From: an uncultured Clostridia bacterium
Lineage (GTDB): Bacteria; Bacillota; Clostridia; Saccharofermentanales; Saccharofermentanaceae
Assembly (NCBI GenBank): GCA_946537885.1
Contig: CAMNGC010000006.1
Span: forward strand, 33,694-97,693
Direction of reading: 5' to 3'
DNA: 64,000 nt
Positions 10,501 through 20,337 of the stretch are shown piece by piece. Position 1 is the stretch's first letter, and each line of letters opens with the position of its first letter. Made by a program: the position numbers and the translations under genes. The notes beneath the pieces are model-generated. The model was not told the origin of the DNA. It saw nothing but the letters and a program-made list of their open reading frames with translations, and did no database searches.

Positions 10501-11190
10501 GATATGCTTATGTTTAAGGAGGCTGTGGACGCCGGAAGAACGGACGAGGTTACAAGCGATGAGCCCGTTATTATGTGTGGTATGGTCCAAAACAGAAAGG
10601 TTAGATATACAAAGTCGAAGACGGCGATGTGTCTTCTGACTGTGGAGGATCTATATGGACAATATGAGGCTGTGCTATTCGGCGGTGCTTTCGATCACTA
10701 TAGTGCAATGTTACAGCCCAACAGACCCTATCTGCTGATGGGCAAGAAGCGCGTCCGTGGAGATGAGTCTTTCTCACTGGCAGTGGATCGTGTGTTCGAG
10801 ATGCCTTTGGACGAAGCAGGAATTGAGGCATTATTGGATCAGAAGGCGGTTAAGTATGCTCTTGCAATTGCTAATCGGTCTAATCGTAATAATTATGTGA
10901 CCAGAAATACTGAACCCTATCGTAAAGCCCCTGTTCGCGACAGGACGACTGTTGAAAATGTTAAAGCATCTTCTGTTAAGATCCTCTTTGGCGGGAACAG
11001 CAATAGCCGGGAATATAACAGACTCTTGAATTTCCTGGTATATTTCCATGGGGAGATGCCTGTGACGGTCGAGTTCAAGGCTGACGGAAGTTCGATAAGG
11101 TTGGACGAGGTTTGTAATGTCAGTTCGTCGGTCAAGGTCATTGAACTTCTTAAGAAGCTTTGCGGCAGTGATAATGTAATCCTGATGTAA
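7519..11190 (+). CDS. dnaE: DNA polymerase III subunit alpha (DnaE type)
   Basis: PHP start FVHLHLHTEYSLLDGAI; GPGRGSGAGSLVAYAIGIT; MPDFDVDFCYERR; C-terminal OB-like region. Confidence 0.97.
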   Translation: MADKDYGGFVHLHLHTEYSLLDGAIRIKDLGDRLLDMGMKACAITDHGSMFGAVEFYKAMTAKGIHPIIGCEVYVAPGSRFDKNNMRTGTGAISDKAYNHLILLAADNEGLKNLNRLVSAGYTEGFYRKPRIDKELLEKWHDGLICLSGCLAGSIATLIREGKLSDAEREALWFDKVFGRDNYYLEIQSNTLPDQGIVNAALVKISNKTGIPLVATNDCHYLKKEDSSVHDVLLCMQTGARLEDPDRMRMMTDDFYVKSETEMRRFFSELPEAIDNTVKIAQRCHAEYDFSTIHLPEYEIPEGFNDNKEYLSHLTYEGLKKRFEIVGRFADEEDYLKRAEYELGVINSMGYTDYYLIVWDFIAYAKNNKIMVGPGRGSGAGSLVAYAIGITNIDPLRYNLVFERFLNSERVSMPDFDVDFCYERRQEVIDYVTRKYGKERVAQVITFGTLAARQCIRDVARVLDTPHILVDKIAKMIPENIGITIAAALEMNAELKNEYDSSPEVKKIIDIAMKLEGMPRHSSTHAAGVIISGKPITDIAPLAVNDDNPVVQFAKADIESVGLLKFDFLGLRTLTVLRDTADMVRENHGIDIDFDRIGFDDQEIYAMIGRGDTVGVFQLESRGMTSFMKELKPTSLEDIIAGISLYRPGPMDQIPKYVECKNNPAKISYDHPLLEPILNVTYGCMVYQEQVMQIVRDLAGFSMGQSDNIRRAMSKKKKSLMEKYRQLFIHGGTDENGKTVEGAIAHGVPETIADKIYNDVSNFAGYAFNKSHAAAYAVVGYYTAYLRHYYPTEFMAAMMNSFRFNIGQAAWYISCCEQMGIKVLPPDINRSKAKFTSEEGAIRIGLSLIKNVGEGAVNQLIEERNRGGNFSSFEDFLIRCSESDIKKNMVESLIYSSALDSFGLNRASMIATTQTELDRLNNAASRRMEGQLSLFDMGDESSSMAGAERKVNIAMVEDYPEDVKLAMEKDVVGIYISGNPMSAYSSCIKRTVTFDMLMFKEAVDAGRTDEVTSDEPVIMCGMVQNRKVRYTKSKTAMCLLTVEDLYGQYEAVLFGGAFDHYSAMLQPNRPYLLMGKKRVRGDESFSLAVDRVFEMPLDEAGIEALLDQKAVKYALAIANRSNRNNYVTRNTEPYRKAPVRDRTTVENVKASSVKILFGGNSNSREYNRLLNFLVYFHGEMPVTVEFKADGSSIRLDEVCNVSSSVKVIELLKKLCGSDNVILM

Positions 11191-11312
11191 ATGTAAGATG
11201 GATTGCTGCAGTTGACAGGCAAAACATATGATCCCACAAGTTCGTGAAGAATACTATTTTGTGGTATTATCTTTGGGCACGTCTTTGTGCGGAACAGTAA
11301 CTGAGGGGAAAT

Positions 11313-13217
11313 ATGCCTTTATTAAGCGTTGACAATATCTCAATGAGCTATGGTGACCGCCGTCTGTTAGACGGGGTCTCATTCAGGATCAATGAAGGAG
11401 ATAAGATCGCCTTTATAGGTTGTAACGGCGCCGGTAAATCTACTCTGTTTAAGATTATCAAGGGTGTGGAAAAAGCTGATGAAGGACGTGTCATCAGACA
11501 TGGCAATACGTTAGTCGGATTCCTTTCCCAGAATATGGATGAGCAGGACTTAAGTGATAATACCTTAAAACCTCGTGCTTTGATCGAGGCTGAGGAACGT
11601 AAGGCCATGCTCGAGAATGATATAGCATTGGCATCTTCCGATGAGTCCGCATTAAAAGCCTTGATGGATGAGTATGCAAAGGTCACGGCAGAATATGAGG
11701 CTTTGGGTGGTTACGATTATGATCACAGGATCATGGATGCCTTGTCCGGCCTGGGACTTAGCGGAATAGACGGCAGGACGGATCTTTCGACTCTGTCCGG
11801 TGGTGAGAAGATGCGTGTTTGTCTTGCGCGACTGATAGTCGAGAGACCTGACATTCTTCTGCTGGATGAGCCTACTAACCATTTGGACATTGATGCAGTA
11901 GAGTGGCTGGAAGCTTTCCTGGCTTCCTACGGCGGCGCTGTCTTTGTTATTTCACACGACCGTTATTTCATAGACAGGATCGCCAATCGGGTAATCGAAC
12001 TTCAAGACGGCCGTATTCGAGAATATAAGGGTAATTATGAGGCTTATAAGTTTCAGAAAGAAGAATTCCTCAAGACTCAAGAAGCAGTGGTTGCCAATCT
12101 TGAGAAAGAACTTGAACATCAGTTGGATGTGAAGCAGACGATGCTTTCTCATCGTAATATCAGCGGCTACCATCAGCGTGAGAAGATGGTAGACAAGCTG
12201 ACGGAGATCCTTGAACGGGAGAAGAGCCTGCTGCCTGGTAACCGTAACAGTATGAGCTTTACACCGGTTCCTGCCGACAGGAGCGGTGCTGAAGACAAGA
12301 TATTGCTTAAGGTCAAAGACGTGTCCAAGAATTTTGATGACGGGCCGTTTATTTTCGAGAAAATAAGCTTTGAACTGAAAGCTAATATGAAGCTGTTCCT
12401 GTGCGGCCCTAACGGTTGCGGCAAGACAACGCTTCTTACCATGCTTCTTGGGCGACAGGGAGGATTTGACGGAACTGTCTTTATCAGCTCTACAGCGACT
12501 GTGGGATATATGTCGCAGTTTGTTCCGTTCGATGATGAAGAACTAAGCTGTTTTGATGAGTTGATCGCGAGGTCGGATCTTACTAATACGGCGGCCAGGT
12601 CCATGCTGGCAAGGTTCGGATTCAGAGGTGAAGACGTGTTTAAGCAGATATCCGTTCTGTCGGGGGGCGAGAGGTCGAGACTTTATCTTTGCTGTCTTCT
12701 GCAGGAGAATCCGGATATATTATTTCTGGATGAGCCGACGAATCACCTGGATATTGAATCTCGTGAGATACTTGAGGATGCGCTTAAGGAGTATAACGGT
12801 GCCATTGTTTGTGTAAGTCATGACCGTTTCTTTATCGAAAAGTGTGCTGACAAGATCTTAGGATTCGCGGATAATACGGCGCAACTCTACGACCGTTACG
12901 AATATTACAGAAGGGCGGTGAATAATCGTCAGTCACCGCCTGCTCAAGAGACACTTAAAGCTGAGACTGATAAGACATCACGTGAGACTGAAGCTAAGAT
13001 CCAATCTCGTAATAAAGCCTCCGAGAGGCGCCAGTCGGCTCAGAAGCGCGAGCGTAAGGTCTTCTTGGAGAAGGAGATAGAGAGACTTGAAAATGAGCAG
13101 AAGGAACTCGAGGCGAGCTTTACTTCAGGCGCAGGCGCAGCAGAATACGAGAAATATGCTGCCAATTCCGCTAAGATCGAGAAAATGTACGAAGAGTACA
13201 TGACACTGGATGAATAA
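11313..13217 (+). CDS. ABC-F family ATP-binding protein
   Basis: Two ABC domains (GCNGAGKST, GPNGCGKTT), LSGGE signatures, LLLDEPTNHLDI and LFLDEPTNHLDI, no TM segments, charged C-terminal coil. Confidence 0.93.
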   Translation: MPLLSVDNISMSYGDRRLLDGVSFRINEGDKIAFIGCNGAGKSTLFKIIKGVEKADEGRVIRHGNTLVGFLSQNMDEQDLSDNTLKPRALIEAEERKAMLENDIALASSDESALKALMDEYAKVTAEYEALGGYDYDHRIMDALSGLGLSGIDGRTDLSTLSGGEKMRVCLARLIVERPDILLLDEPTNHLDIDAVEWLEAFLASYGGAVFVISHDRYFIDRIANRVIELQDGRIREYKGNYEAYKFQKEEFLKTQEAVVANLEKELEHQLDVKQTMLSHRNISGYHQREKMVDKLTEILEREKSLLPGNRNSMSFTPVPADRSGAEDKILLKVKDVSKNFDDGPFIFEKISFELKANMKLFLCGPNGCGKTTLLTMLLGRQGGFDGTVFISSTATVGYMSQFVPFDDEELSCFDELIARSDLTNTAARSMLARFGFRGEDVFKQISVLSGGERSRLYLCCLLQENPDILFLDEPTNHLDIESREILEDALKEYNGAIVCVSHDRFFIEKCADKILGFADNTAQLYDRYEYYRRAVNNRQSPPAQETLKAETDKTSRETEAKIQSRNKASERRQSAQKRERKVFLEKEIERLENEQKELEASFTSGAGAAEYEKYAANSAKIEKMYEEYMTLDE

Positions 13218-13389
13218 TATTTTCCGGAGCCTGTAAGCGTTGGAGAAGAAGGCTTTCTATAATGTAAACAAAGAGACTGAGTAAAGCTGATAATTGCAGG
13301 ATTCATTAAGGAAATCTTTCTATTCCGGTTTGAGCGGAAGGGTCTGTCATAGTAAAATGACCATATAAAATAAAAGGCAGGGTTGTCCT

Positions 13390-14670
13390 ATGGCTATGAC
13401 GATGACACAAAAAATCCTTGCAGCCCATGCGGGGCTGCCGAGTGTAAAAGCCGGTGATCTTATCGAGGCAGGACTTGACAAGGTGCTTGGCAACGACGTT
13501 ACAACACCGCCTGCGATCAAAGTTTTCGAGAAGATGGGAGTTGATCAGGTCTACGACAAGGATCGAATCTGTTTGGTACCGGATCATTTCACTCCCAATA
13601 AAGATATAAAGTCTGCGGAGCTCTCCAAATGCGTCAGGTGTTTTGCAGCAGAGCAAAAACTCAGCCACTATTATGAACTGGGCGAAAAGGGCATGGGCAT
13701 TGAGCATGTTATCTTGCCTGATAACGGAATCGTCTTTCCGGGGGATGTCGTGATAGGAGCAGATTCCCACACATGTACTTATGGTGCATTGGGAGCTTTC
13801 TCTACGGGTGTCGGCTCAACTGATCTGGCCTGTGCCATGGCAAGCGGGCAGACATGGTTCAAGGTTCCTGAGGCTATTCGGGTCAATCTGACGGGCAAGC
13901 CGGGAAGATATGTCACCGGTAAAGATATTATCCTGCATCTGATCGGCATGATCGGTGTTGACGGAGCTCTTTATAAGTCTCTGGAGTTCTGTGGGGACGG
14001 CATAAAGTATCTCTCAATGGATCAGAGGCTTACGATCTGTAATATGGCTATAGAATGCGGCGGTAAGAACGGGATCTTCCCTGTAGACGACATTACGATC
14101 GATTATATAAAGGGGACGAATCCCGAGAGATTTTCCGAGTCGGACTATAAGATCTACGAGGCTGATGATGATGCAGAATACATAAGGACCATTGATATCG
14201 ACCTGTCGGAGGTTCCTCTGACCCTTGCTCTCCCTCATCTTCCATCCAACACGAGAAGGGCGGAGGATGTTAAAGATATGCTGATCGATCAGGTCGTTAT
14301 CGGATCATGCACCAACGGAAGGTGGGAAGATATGGTCATGGCTGCCGACATCTTCAAGGGACATCATGTTCGAAAAGGGGTCCGTTGCATTGTGATCCCC
14401 GGATCAATGAAGGTTTATAGAAAGTGCCTGGATGAAGGGCTGCTTGCTATTTTTGACGATGCAGGCTGCATTATTTCCACTCCTACCTGCGGTCCCTGCC
14501 TTGGAGGTCATATGGGTATCCTGGCGGCAGGTGAGAGATGTGTCTCCACGACCAACAGGAATTTTGTCGGAAGAATGGGACATGTTGATTCAGAGGTAAT
14601 ACTTTCAGGGGTTCCCGTAGCCTGCGCATCGGCTATTATGGGACGCGTGGCAGTCCCTGAAGAGATCTGA
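13390..14670 (+). CDS. leuC: 3-isopropylmalate dehydratase large subunit
   Basis: Aconitase-family motifs [45 protein letters not shown]. Confidence 0.93.
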   Translation: MAMTMTQKILAAHAGLPSVKAGDLIEAGLDKVLGNDVTTPPAIKVFEKMGVDQVYDKDRICLVPDHFTPNKDIKSAELSKCVRCFAAEQKLSHYYELGEKGMGIEHVILPDNGIVFPGDVVIGADSHTCTYGALGAFSTGVGSTDLACAMASGQTWFKVPEAIRVNLTGKPGRYVTGKDIILHLIGMIGVDGALYKSLEFCGDGIKYLSMDQRLTICNMAIECGGKNGIFPVDDITIDYIKGTNPERFSESDYKIYEADDDAEYIRTIDIDLSEVPLTLALPHLPSNTRRAEDVKDMLIDQVVIGSCTNGRWEDMVMAADIFKGHHVRKGVRCIVIPGSMKVYRKCLDEGLLAIFDDAGCIISTPTCGPCLGGHMGILAAGERCVSTTNRNFVGRMGHVDSEVILSGVPVACASAIMGRVAVPEEI

Positions 14671-14684
14671 CGGAGGTTTTTGAT

Positions 14685-15185
14685 ATGAAAGTTCAAGGCA
14701 AGGTTTTTAAGTACGGAAATAATGTCGATACTGATGTGATCATACCCGCCAGATATCTTAATTCAGCAGATCCTGAGCATCTTAAGCAACACTGTATGGA
14801 AGATATCGATCCTGCTTTTGCAGGAAATGTAAAGACGGGAGATATTATGGTCGCCGATAAGAATTTCGGTTGCGGCTCTTCCCGTGAACATGCACCTATA
14901 GCAATAAAAGCAAGTGGGATATCGCTTGTCATCGCCGCAGATTTTGCCAGGATCTTTTATCGTAACGCGATCAATATCGGTCTGCCGATAATGGAATGTC
15001 CGGAGGCTTCTGCCGCCATCAGATCTGGTGATCAGGTAGAGGCTGATTTTGACAGCGGAATAATCAGGAACCTGACTACAAACGAAGAATTCAAGGCCAA
15101 GCCTTTCCCGGAATTCATTAAGAGGATCATTGATGAGGGCGGACTTGTTAATTATACCAAGAGCAAATTGAAAGGCGGTATCTGA
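14685..15185 (+). CDS. leuD: 3-isopropylmalate dehydratase small subunit
   Basis: [36 protein letters not shown]; immediately downstream of leuC. Confidence 0.95.
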   Translation: MKVQGKVFKYGNNVDTDVIIPARYLNSADPEHLKQHCMEDIDPAFAGNVKTGDIMVADKNFGCGSSREHAPIAIKASGISLVIAADFARIFYRNAINIGLPIMECPEASAAIRSGDQVEADFDSGIIRNLTTNEEFKAKPFPEFIKRIIDEGGLVNYTKSKLKGGI

Positions 15186-15186
15186 T

Positions 15187-16299
15187 ATGTCTTTAAGATA
15201 TAAGATCGCATATAAGATCGCAGTTATCGGAGGCGACGGTATAGGACCTGAGGTAACCTCTGCGGCAGTTGATGTTATGAAAGCTGCTGCTGATAAGTGT
15301 GGGTTTGAGCTTGAGTTTAAGTACCTGAAAGCCGGCGGCTGTTCCATAGATGAATTTGGTATTCCGCTTACTGAAGAGACACTGGAGGAGTGCCGTAATT
15401 CGGACGCAGTGTTGCTTGGTGCCGTCGGAGGCTATAAGTGGGATTCTGTTCCTGCCGACAAACGACCGGAGAGGGCGTTATTGGGACTTCGCGCAGGATT
15501 GGGCCTATATTCTAATCTGAGACCGGCGATCCTTTTCGATGAGCTGGCTGATGCATCCCCTATCAAAAACGCGAAAAACATTGATCTGTTGATTGTTCGT
15601 GAACTGACCGGAGGAATCTATTTCGGTGATCACGGAAGATATGAGTCGGACGAATGTTTATCCGACGGTTCTGAAAAGGGGATCGTGGCTTATGACACTG
15701 AGGCCTATTCAGAAGCTGAGATCAGCAGGATACTTCGTGAAGGCTTCAGATTTGCCATGGGAAGAAGACATAAACTTACGGTGGTCGATAAGGCGAATGT
15801 TCTGGAATCAAGTCGGCTGTGGCGTGAGATCGCGGCAAAGATCGCCCCGGAATTCCCCGAGGTAACAGTGGACTATCTTTATGTTGATAACTGCTCAATG
15901 CAGCTGATCAACAGACCTTCTGATTTTGATGTAATCGTAACATCCAATATGTTCGGCGATATCTTATCGGATGAAGCAGGTATGATCACCGGTTCCATAG
16001 GAATGTTGCCGTCTGCGTCTCTCGGTGCTCCCGGTAAGCCCGGCATGTATGAGCCTGTTCACGGCTCTGCGCCTGATATTGCCGGAAGCGGCAAAGCGAA
16101 TCCCATGGCTGCCATCTTATCCGCCGCCATGCTCTTTCGCTGGTCACTTGATCAGGCCGAGGCAGCTGATATGATCGAAAATGCCGTCCGTCAGGTCCTG
16201 AAGGCCGGTTACAGGACACCGGATATCATCTCTTCCGGCGAAGGGATCATAGAAGCAGACACAGATATGATCAGGGAAAATGTAATAAAATTACTTTGA
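15187..16299 (+). CDS. leuB: 3-isopropylmalate dehydrogenase
   Basis: AVIGGDGIGPEV, RELTGGIYFGDHGR, DKANVLESSRLWR, VHGSAPDIAGSGKANPMA. Confidence 0.95.
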   Translation: MSLRYKIAYKIAVIGGDGIGPEVTSAAVDVMKAAADKCGFELEFKYLKAGGCSIDEFGIPLTEETLEECRNSDAVLLGAVGGYKWDSVPADKRPERALLGLRAGLGLYSNLRPAILFDELADASPIKNAKNIDLLIVRELTGGIYFGDHGRYESDECLSDGSEKGIVAYDTEAYSEAEISRILREGFRFAMGRRHKLTVVDKANVLESSRLWREIAAKIAPEFPEVTVDYLYVDNCSMQLINRPSDFDVIVTSNMFGDILSDEAGMITGSIGMLPSASLGAPGKPGMYEPVHGSAPDIAGSGKANPMAAILSAAMLFRWSLDQAEAADMIENAVRQVLKAGYRTPDIISSGEGIIEADTDMIRENVIKLL

Positions 16300-16353
16300 T
16301 TACTCTCTGTTATCTTTGACGAATAGCTGGTAAAATCTAACCGTGAGGTGGTT

Positions 16354-17397
16354 ATGACAGTTATTTGGCGGAAAATGGCGGCGCTGGTTGCGGCAGTGCT
16401 TTTATTGACCCTTTGCGGATGTTCCCGTAACCAAAGGGAAGAACACCATACTATTGTAGCGCCTGAATTTGTTCCTTTGACCACTATCAGGGAAGATCAG
16501 CCGAACATATATCTTATAGTAAAGAATCTCGACAGCAATTACTGGCAGGTAATAATTGATGCAGTGCGCGATACGGGATACGATCTGAATTGTAATGTTT
16601 TCTATAGCGGCACATACTCAGAGGTGGACTGGACAGAGCAATCCAAGCTCCTTGATGAGGCCAGAGACAGCGGGGCGGATGCCGTTATCATTTCTCCGGA
16701 TGATTCTGTGAATCTGGCCGGCAAGATCAGTGAGATCTATAGATGCGGTATCCCGGTCATACTTGTGGATACCATTGCAAATACGGAGGATTTCAGTATC
16801 TGCTATATGACGGACAACTATATGGCCGGACAGCAGGCAGCAGATGAGATGATCAGAAGCCTTTTCGAGAACGGATACGGAGATGCTGATAAAGTGCTGA
16901 TAGGCATCCAGGTAGGTTCAACCTCTTCTCAGACTATCAATGAGAGACTGGCGGGTTTCTATCAGGCCTGGTACGACAGTGCTCCCGATAGCTGGGAGAT
17001 ATGTAATGAGATCCTTTGTAATGACGGCGAGATCGGTATCGCGGAGGATTGCGCAGAAGAGCTCTTTGATAAGTACGATCTGACCGGTGTTTTCGCGCCT
17101 AATAACGGGTCGACGGTGGGTTTTGCCCGCGTTATCGAAGAACGGGAACTACACGATATGGTGCTGGTCGGATTTGATTATTCAGATGAAGTCAGACAGC
17201 TTGTGGAGTCAGATGAGTATATTGCATCGACCTTGCTCCAGCGTCAATATGATATGGGATCCCTGGCTCTTGAAAGTGCTTTGGAATTCATTGACGGAGA
17301 AGAGACTGAATTAAAGTTCGTGGACACGGGAGTGATCGTTGTTAACTCGAGCGATCTGAATTCACCGGAGGTGTGCGATGCTATCGCCAGGAATTGA
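16354..17397 (+). CDS. Sugar-binding periplasmic-type lipoprotein (LacI-type type-1 periplasmic-binding fold)
   Basis: Lipobox LLTLCGC; NIYLIVKNLDSNYWQ, ADAVIISPDDSVNLAGKI, GVFAPNNGSTVGFARVI. Confidence 0.85.
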   Translation: MTVIWRKMAALVAAVLLLTLCGCSRNQREEHHTIVAPEFVPLTTIREDQPNIYLIVKNLDSNYWQVIIDAVRDTGYDLNCNVFYSGTYSEVDWTEQSKLLDEARDSGADAVIISPDDSVNLAGKISEIYRCGIPVILVDTIANTEDFSICYMTDNYMAGQQAADEMIRSLFENGYGDADKVLIGIQVGSTSSQTINERLAGFYQAWYDSAPDSWEICNEILCNDGEIGIAEDCAEELFDKYDLTGVFAPNNGSTVGFARVIEERELHDMVLVGFDYSDEVRQLVESDEYIASTLLQRQYDMGSLALESALEFIDGEETELKFVDTGVIVVNSSDLNSPEVCDAIARN

Positions 17398-17409
17398 TGA
17401 GGGCTGCCA

Positions 17410-18924
17410 ATGAGTCAGGTTAGAAACATTATGAGCGGAAAGGACATGATGGGACGCAGGTTCCATTTCGTTCGATTCATCGTCATATATCTCGTGTTGT
17501 GTATCGCGGGTATTGCTTTCCTTGCTTTCTATTTTAATGAACTGATCGTAACTCACGATGAAGAACTTACGACACAGATCGGAAGTCTGGTGGCAGAGAA
17601 AATGGATCATTCCATCAGATATATGTCGGATTCGGTAGAGAATATGGGGCAGGTCATCGATACACAGGATGTTATGGACACCCCCACGACATACGAAGAA
17701 TTGATAGGAAGTGTGGATGAAGCAACCTACGAGAGTCTTGGTCTTATAGCTCCTGACGGAACTGTTTATGCTACGGAAGCAGAGATCAATGAATTTGAGA
17801 AATGGGAACTGTTGGCAGTGGCAGAAGAGGCTCATGACGGCCAAGTTGCGATGTCGTCTCCCTATCGTTCCTCCATAACTGGTAAACAGGTCTTTACGCT
17901 CTTTACGAAGCTCGAAAAGAACGGTGAATATGCAGGCGTCCTGTTTGTGACTTATCCTCTTACCGAGATCGAGAGAATGGCGGACACCAGATCTCTTGAT
18001 AGCAATACTGAAATCTGGCTTATGAATGCTGCCGCAGGAAACATTATTAATTGCAGCGGACAGGAGGACTATCAGCTTGGGAGCTGGAGCAATATCCGTC
18101 TGGTATCCGGTGATATCAACCGCAGTGATATGGATGACTATGAAGAGTGGTTCGATAATATGCGAAAAGGGGACGATTACGGCGTCGTTTCCTTTAATAT
18201 AGGCAAGACAAGGTATACACAGGTCTTTACGAAGATCAATAGTATGGATGGCTGGTATATAGTTATCAGGATCCCGGGCAACTCCCTGTCCTCCGCTTCG
18301 CAGGACTACAGACGAGATGTAATGGTCTTTCTGCTGCTGATGACTCTCGCGACTTTTGCTCTTATGGTCTTCTTCTACAGAAGAAACCGGTTGGAAAACG
18401 AGCTGCTCCAGAATCTGTCGATCCATGACCCGTTAACTGATGTTCTTAACAGAAGAGCATTTGAGGTGAATGCCGACAAGTACATAAGACAGAGGCGAAG
18501 CTGTATCCTTATTTTCCTGGATGTTGATCACTTCAAGGATGTAAATGACAACTTCGGTCACAAGGCGGGAGACCGCGTGCTGATCTCCTTTGCATCTGCA
18601 CTCAAGACACTTTTCGCTGATGACGGTTTTGTCTCGCGATACGGCGGAGATGAATTTGAGGTGCTGGTCACAGGAAACCTTAAGCCCAAAGTCGTAGATA
18701 TGAAGCTTAAAAAGATCAAGCCTATGGTATCCGAGCTTCTTAACAGTTCGACGACTGAAGGGGACAGGAATGATGACTTTTCAGAATACAAGTTTACCTT
18801 CAGTGCCGGACTTGCGATATCTCCTGACAATGGTAAGACTTTACAGGAGTTAAGGCGTGCAGCCGATGAGTCGCTTTATAAGGTGAAGAACGAAGGCCGT
18901 GACGGATTCAGCTGGCATTCTTAA
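17410..18924 (+). CDS. Membrane sensor diguanylate cyclase (extracellular sensor domain, TM, GGDEF)
   Basis: N-terminal TM, extracellular region, second TM MVFLLLMTLATFALMVFFY, then HDPLTDVLNRRAFE and SRYGGDEFEVLV. Confidence 0.92.
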   Translation: MSQVRNIMSGKDMMGRRFHFVRFIVIYLVLCIAGIAFLAFYFNELIVTHDEELTTQIGSLVAEKMDHSIRYMSDSVENMGQVIDTQDVMDTPTTYEELIGSVDEATYESLGLIAPDGTVYATEAEINEFEKWELLAVAEEAHDGQVAMSSPYRSSITGKQVFTLFTKLEKNGEYAGVLFVTYPLTEIERMADTRSLDSNTEIWLMNAAAGNIINCSGQEDYQLGSWSNIRLVSGDINRSDMDDYEEWFDNMRKGDDYGVVSFNIGKTRYTQVFTKINSMDGWYIVIRIPGNSLSSASQDYRRDVMVFLLLMTLATFALMVFFYRRNRLENELLQNLSIHDPLTDVLNRRAFEVNADKYIRQRRSCILIFLDVDHFKDVNDNFGHKAGDRVLISFASALKTLFADDGFVSRYGGDEFEVLVTGNLKPKVVDMKLKKIKPMVSELLNSSTTEGDRNDDFSEYKFTFSAGLAISPDNGKTLQELRRAADESLYKVKNEGRDGFSWHS

Positions 18925-19078
18925 CAGCTGTTTTTGAAAGTTCCGTGCAGGTTTTGTATCATTTTTTACTTTTTTCATTAAGATAGCTTTTGATGCTCGA
19001 AAAAATCTCACACACCAGTTTTTTTGGGGTATAATCGCTTGGAATTATGCATAAGAAAATACTTGAGGTGACTTATAT

Positions 19079-20116
19079 ATGGAAATGCAAATGGAATTCA
19101 TAAGGAAACTGCCGGTGCCCAAGGAACTTAAAGAGCAGTTTCCGCTGGATGAGAAGACAAAGCAGATCAAGGAAGAAAGAGATCGTGAGATCGCTGATAT
19201 CTTTACGGGTAAGGATGATCGTTTCCTCCTGATCATCGGACCTTGTTCCGCTGACCGTGAAGATGCCGTAATGGACTACATGTACCGTTTGGCCAAAGTT
19301 CAGGAACAGGTTAAGGATAAGATCTTTATTATCCCACGCGTATATACCAATAAGCCCAGGACGAAGGGCGTAGGTTATAAGGGAATGCTTCATCAGCCCA
19401 ATCCTGAGACAGATGAGGATATGCTGGCGGGTATCATTGCCATTCGTCAGATGCATACGAGGGTTGTAAAAGAGACAGGATTTACTTGCGCCGAGGAGAT
19501 GCTTTATCCGGCTAATCACCGCTATCTCTCCGATCTTTTAAGCTATGTCGCGGTTGGAGCCCGTTCCGTAGAGAACCAGGAGCACAGGATCGTCGCTTCG
19601 GGAATCGGTATACCTGCAGGCATGAAGAACCCCACTGCCGGTGATCTGTCAGTTATGATGAACTCCATCACAGCGGCTCAGAGCGCTCAGAAGTTTATCT
19701 ACAGAGGTTGGGAGGTCCGTACAAAGGGCAACCCGTTGGCTCATTCCATAATGCGCGGCTATGTTGATAAGTTCGGTCGCAGTCATCCTAACTACCACTA
19801 CGAGGATCTTCTTAATGTGCTGGAACTCTATAACAAGGATGAGTCTTTGGTGAATCCCGCGGTTATCGTTGATACGAATCACAATAATTCCGGCAAGAAG
19901 TATCTCGAACAGATCAGGATTTCCAAGGATGTGCTCTACAGCCGCCGGGTTAACCCTGATATTTCCAAGCTGGTTAAAGGTCTCATGATCGAGAGTTATC
20001 TTGAGGACGGGGCCCAAAAGATCGGGGAAGGATGTTATGGTAAGTCGATCACTGATCCCTGTCTCGGCTGGGAGAAGTCAGAGAAATTGATACTGGAGCT
20101 TGCGGATCTTCTGTAA
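19079..20116 (+). CDS. aroF: 3-deoxy-7-phosphoheptulonate (DAHP) synthase, class I
   Basis: LLIIGPCSADREDAVMDYM, IPRVYTNKPRTKGVGYKGM, VGARSVENQEHR, DTNHNNSGKKY. Confidence 0.94.
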   Translation: MEMQMEFIRKLPVPKELKEQFPLDEKTKQIKEERDREIADIFTGKDDRFLLIIGPCSADREDAVMDYMYRLAKVQEQVKDKIFIIPRVYTNKPRTKGVGYKGMLHQPNPETDEDMLAGIIAIRQMHTRVVKETGFTCAEEMLYPANHRYLSDLLSYVAVGARSVENQEHRIVASGIGIPAGMKNPTAGDLSVMMNSITAAQSAQKFIYRGWEVRTKGNPLAHSIMRGYVDKFGRSHPNYHYEDLLNVLELYNKDESLVNPAVIVDTNHNNSGKKYLEQIRISKDVLYSRRVNPDISKLVKGLMIESYLEDGAQKIGEGCYGKSITDPCLGWEKSEKLILELADLL

Positions 20117-20142
20117 GCTGATCTCACAATAGTAGTTAAATA

Positions 20143-20190
20143 GGACCGGCCCTTCCCGGAATGTTTGGCAGGAAGGCCGGGTTCTTTTTG
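20143..20190 (+). terminator. Probable rho-independent terminator
   Basis: GGACCGGCCCTTCC...GGAAGGCCGGGTTCTTTTTG, near-perfect GC stem with T-run. Confidence 0.75.
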
Positions 20191-20337
20191 TTCGGATCTC
20201 ATTTTCGATCGGATCGGGCATGAGTTCGTTCTGCTACATGTCGCCATGTTGATCGCCTTATACTCGGATATATTTCATATGGCATAAGATGCCATCTTTA
20301 TTTTATAATTAAGACAGTTAAGATCCGGAGATGAGAT

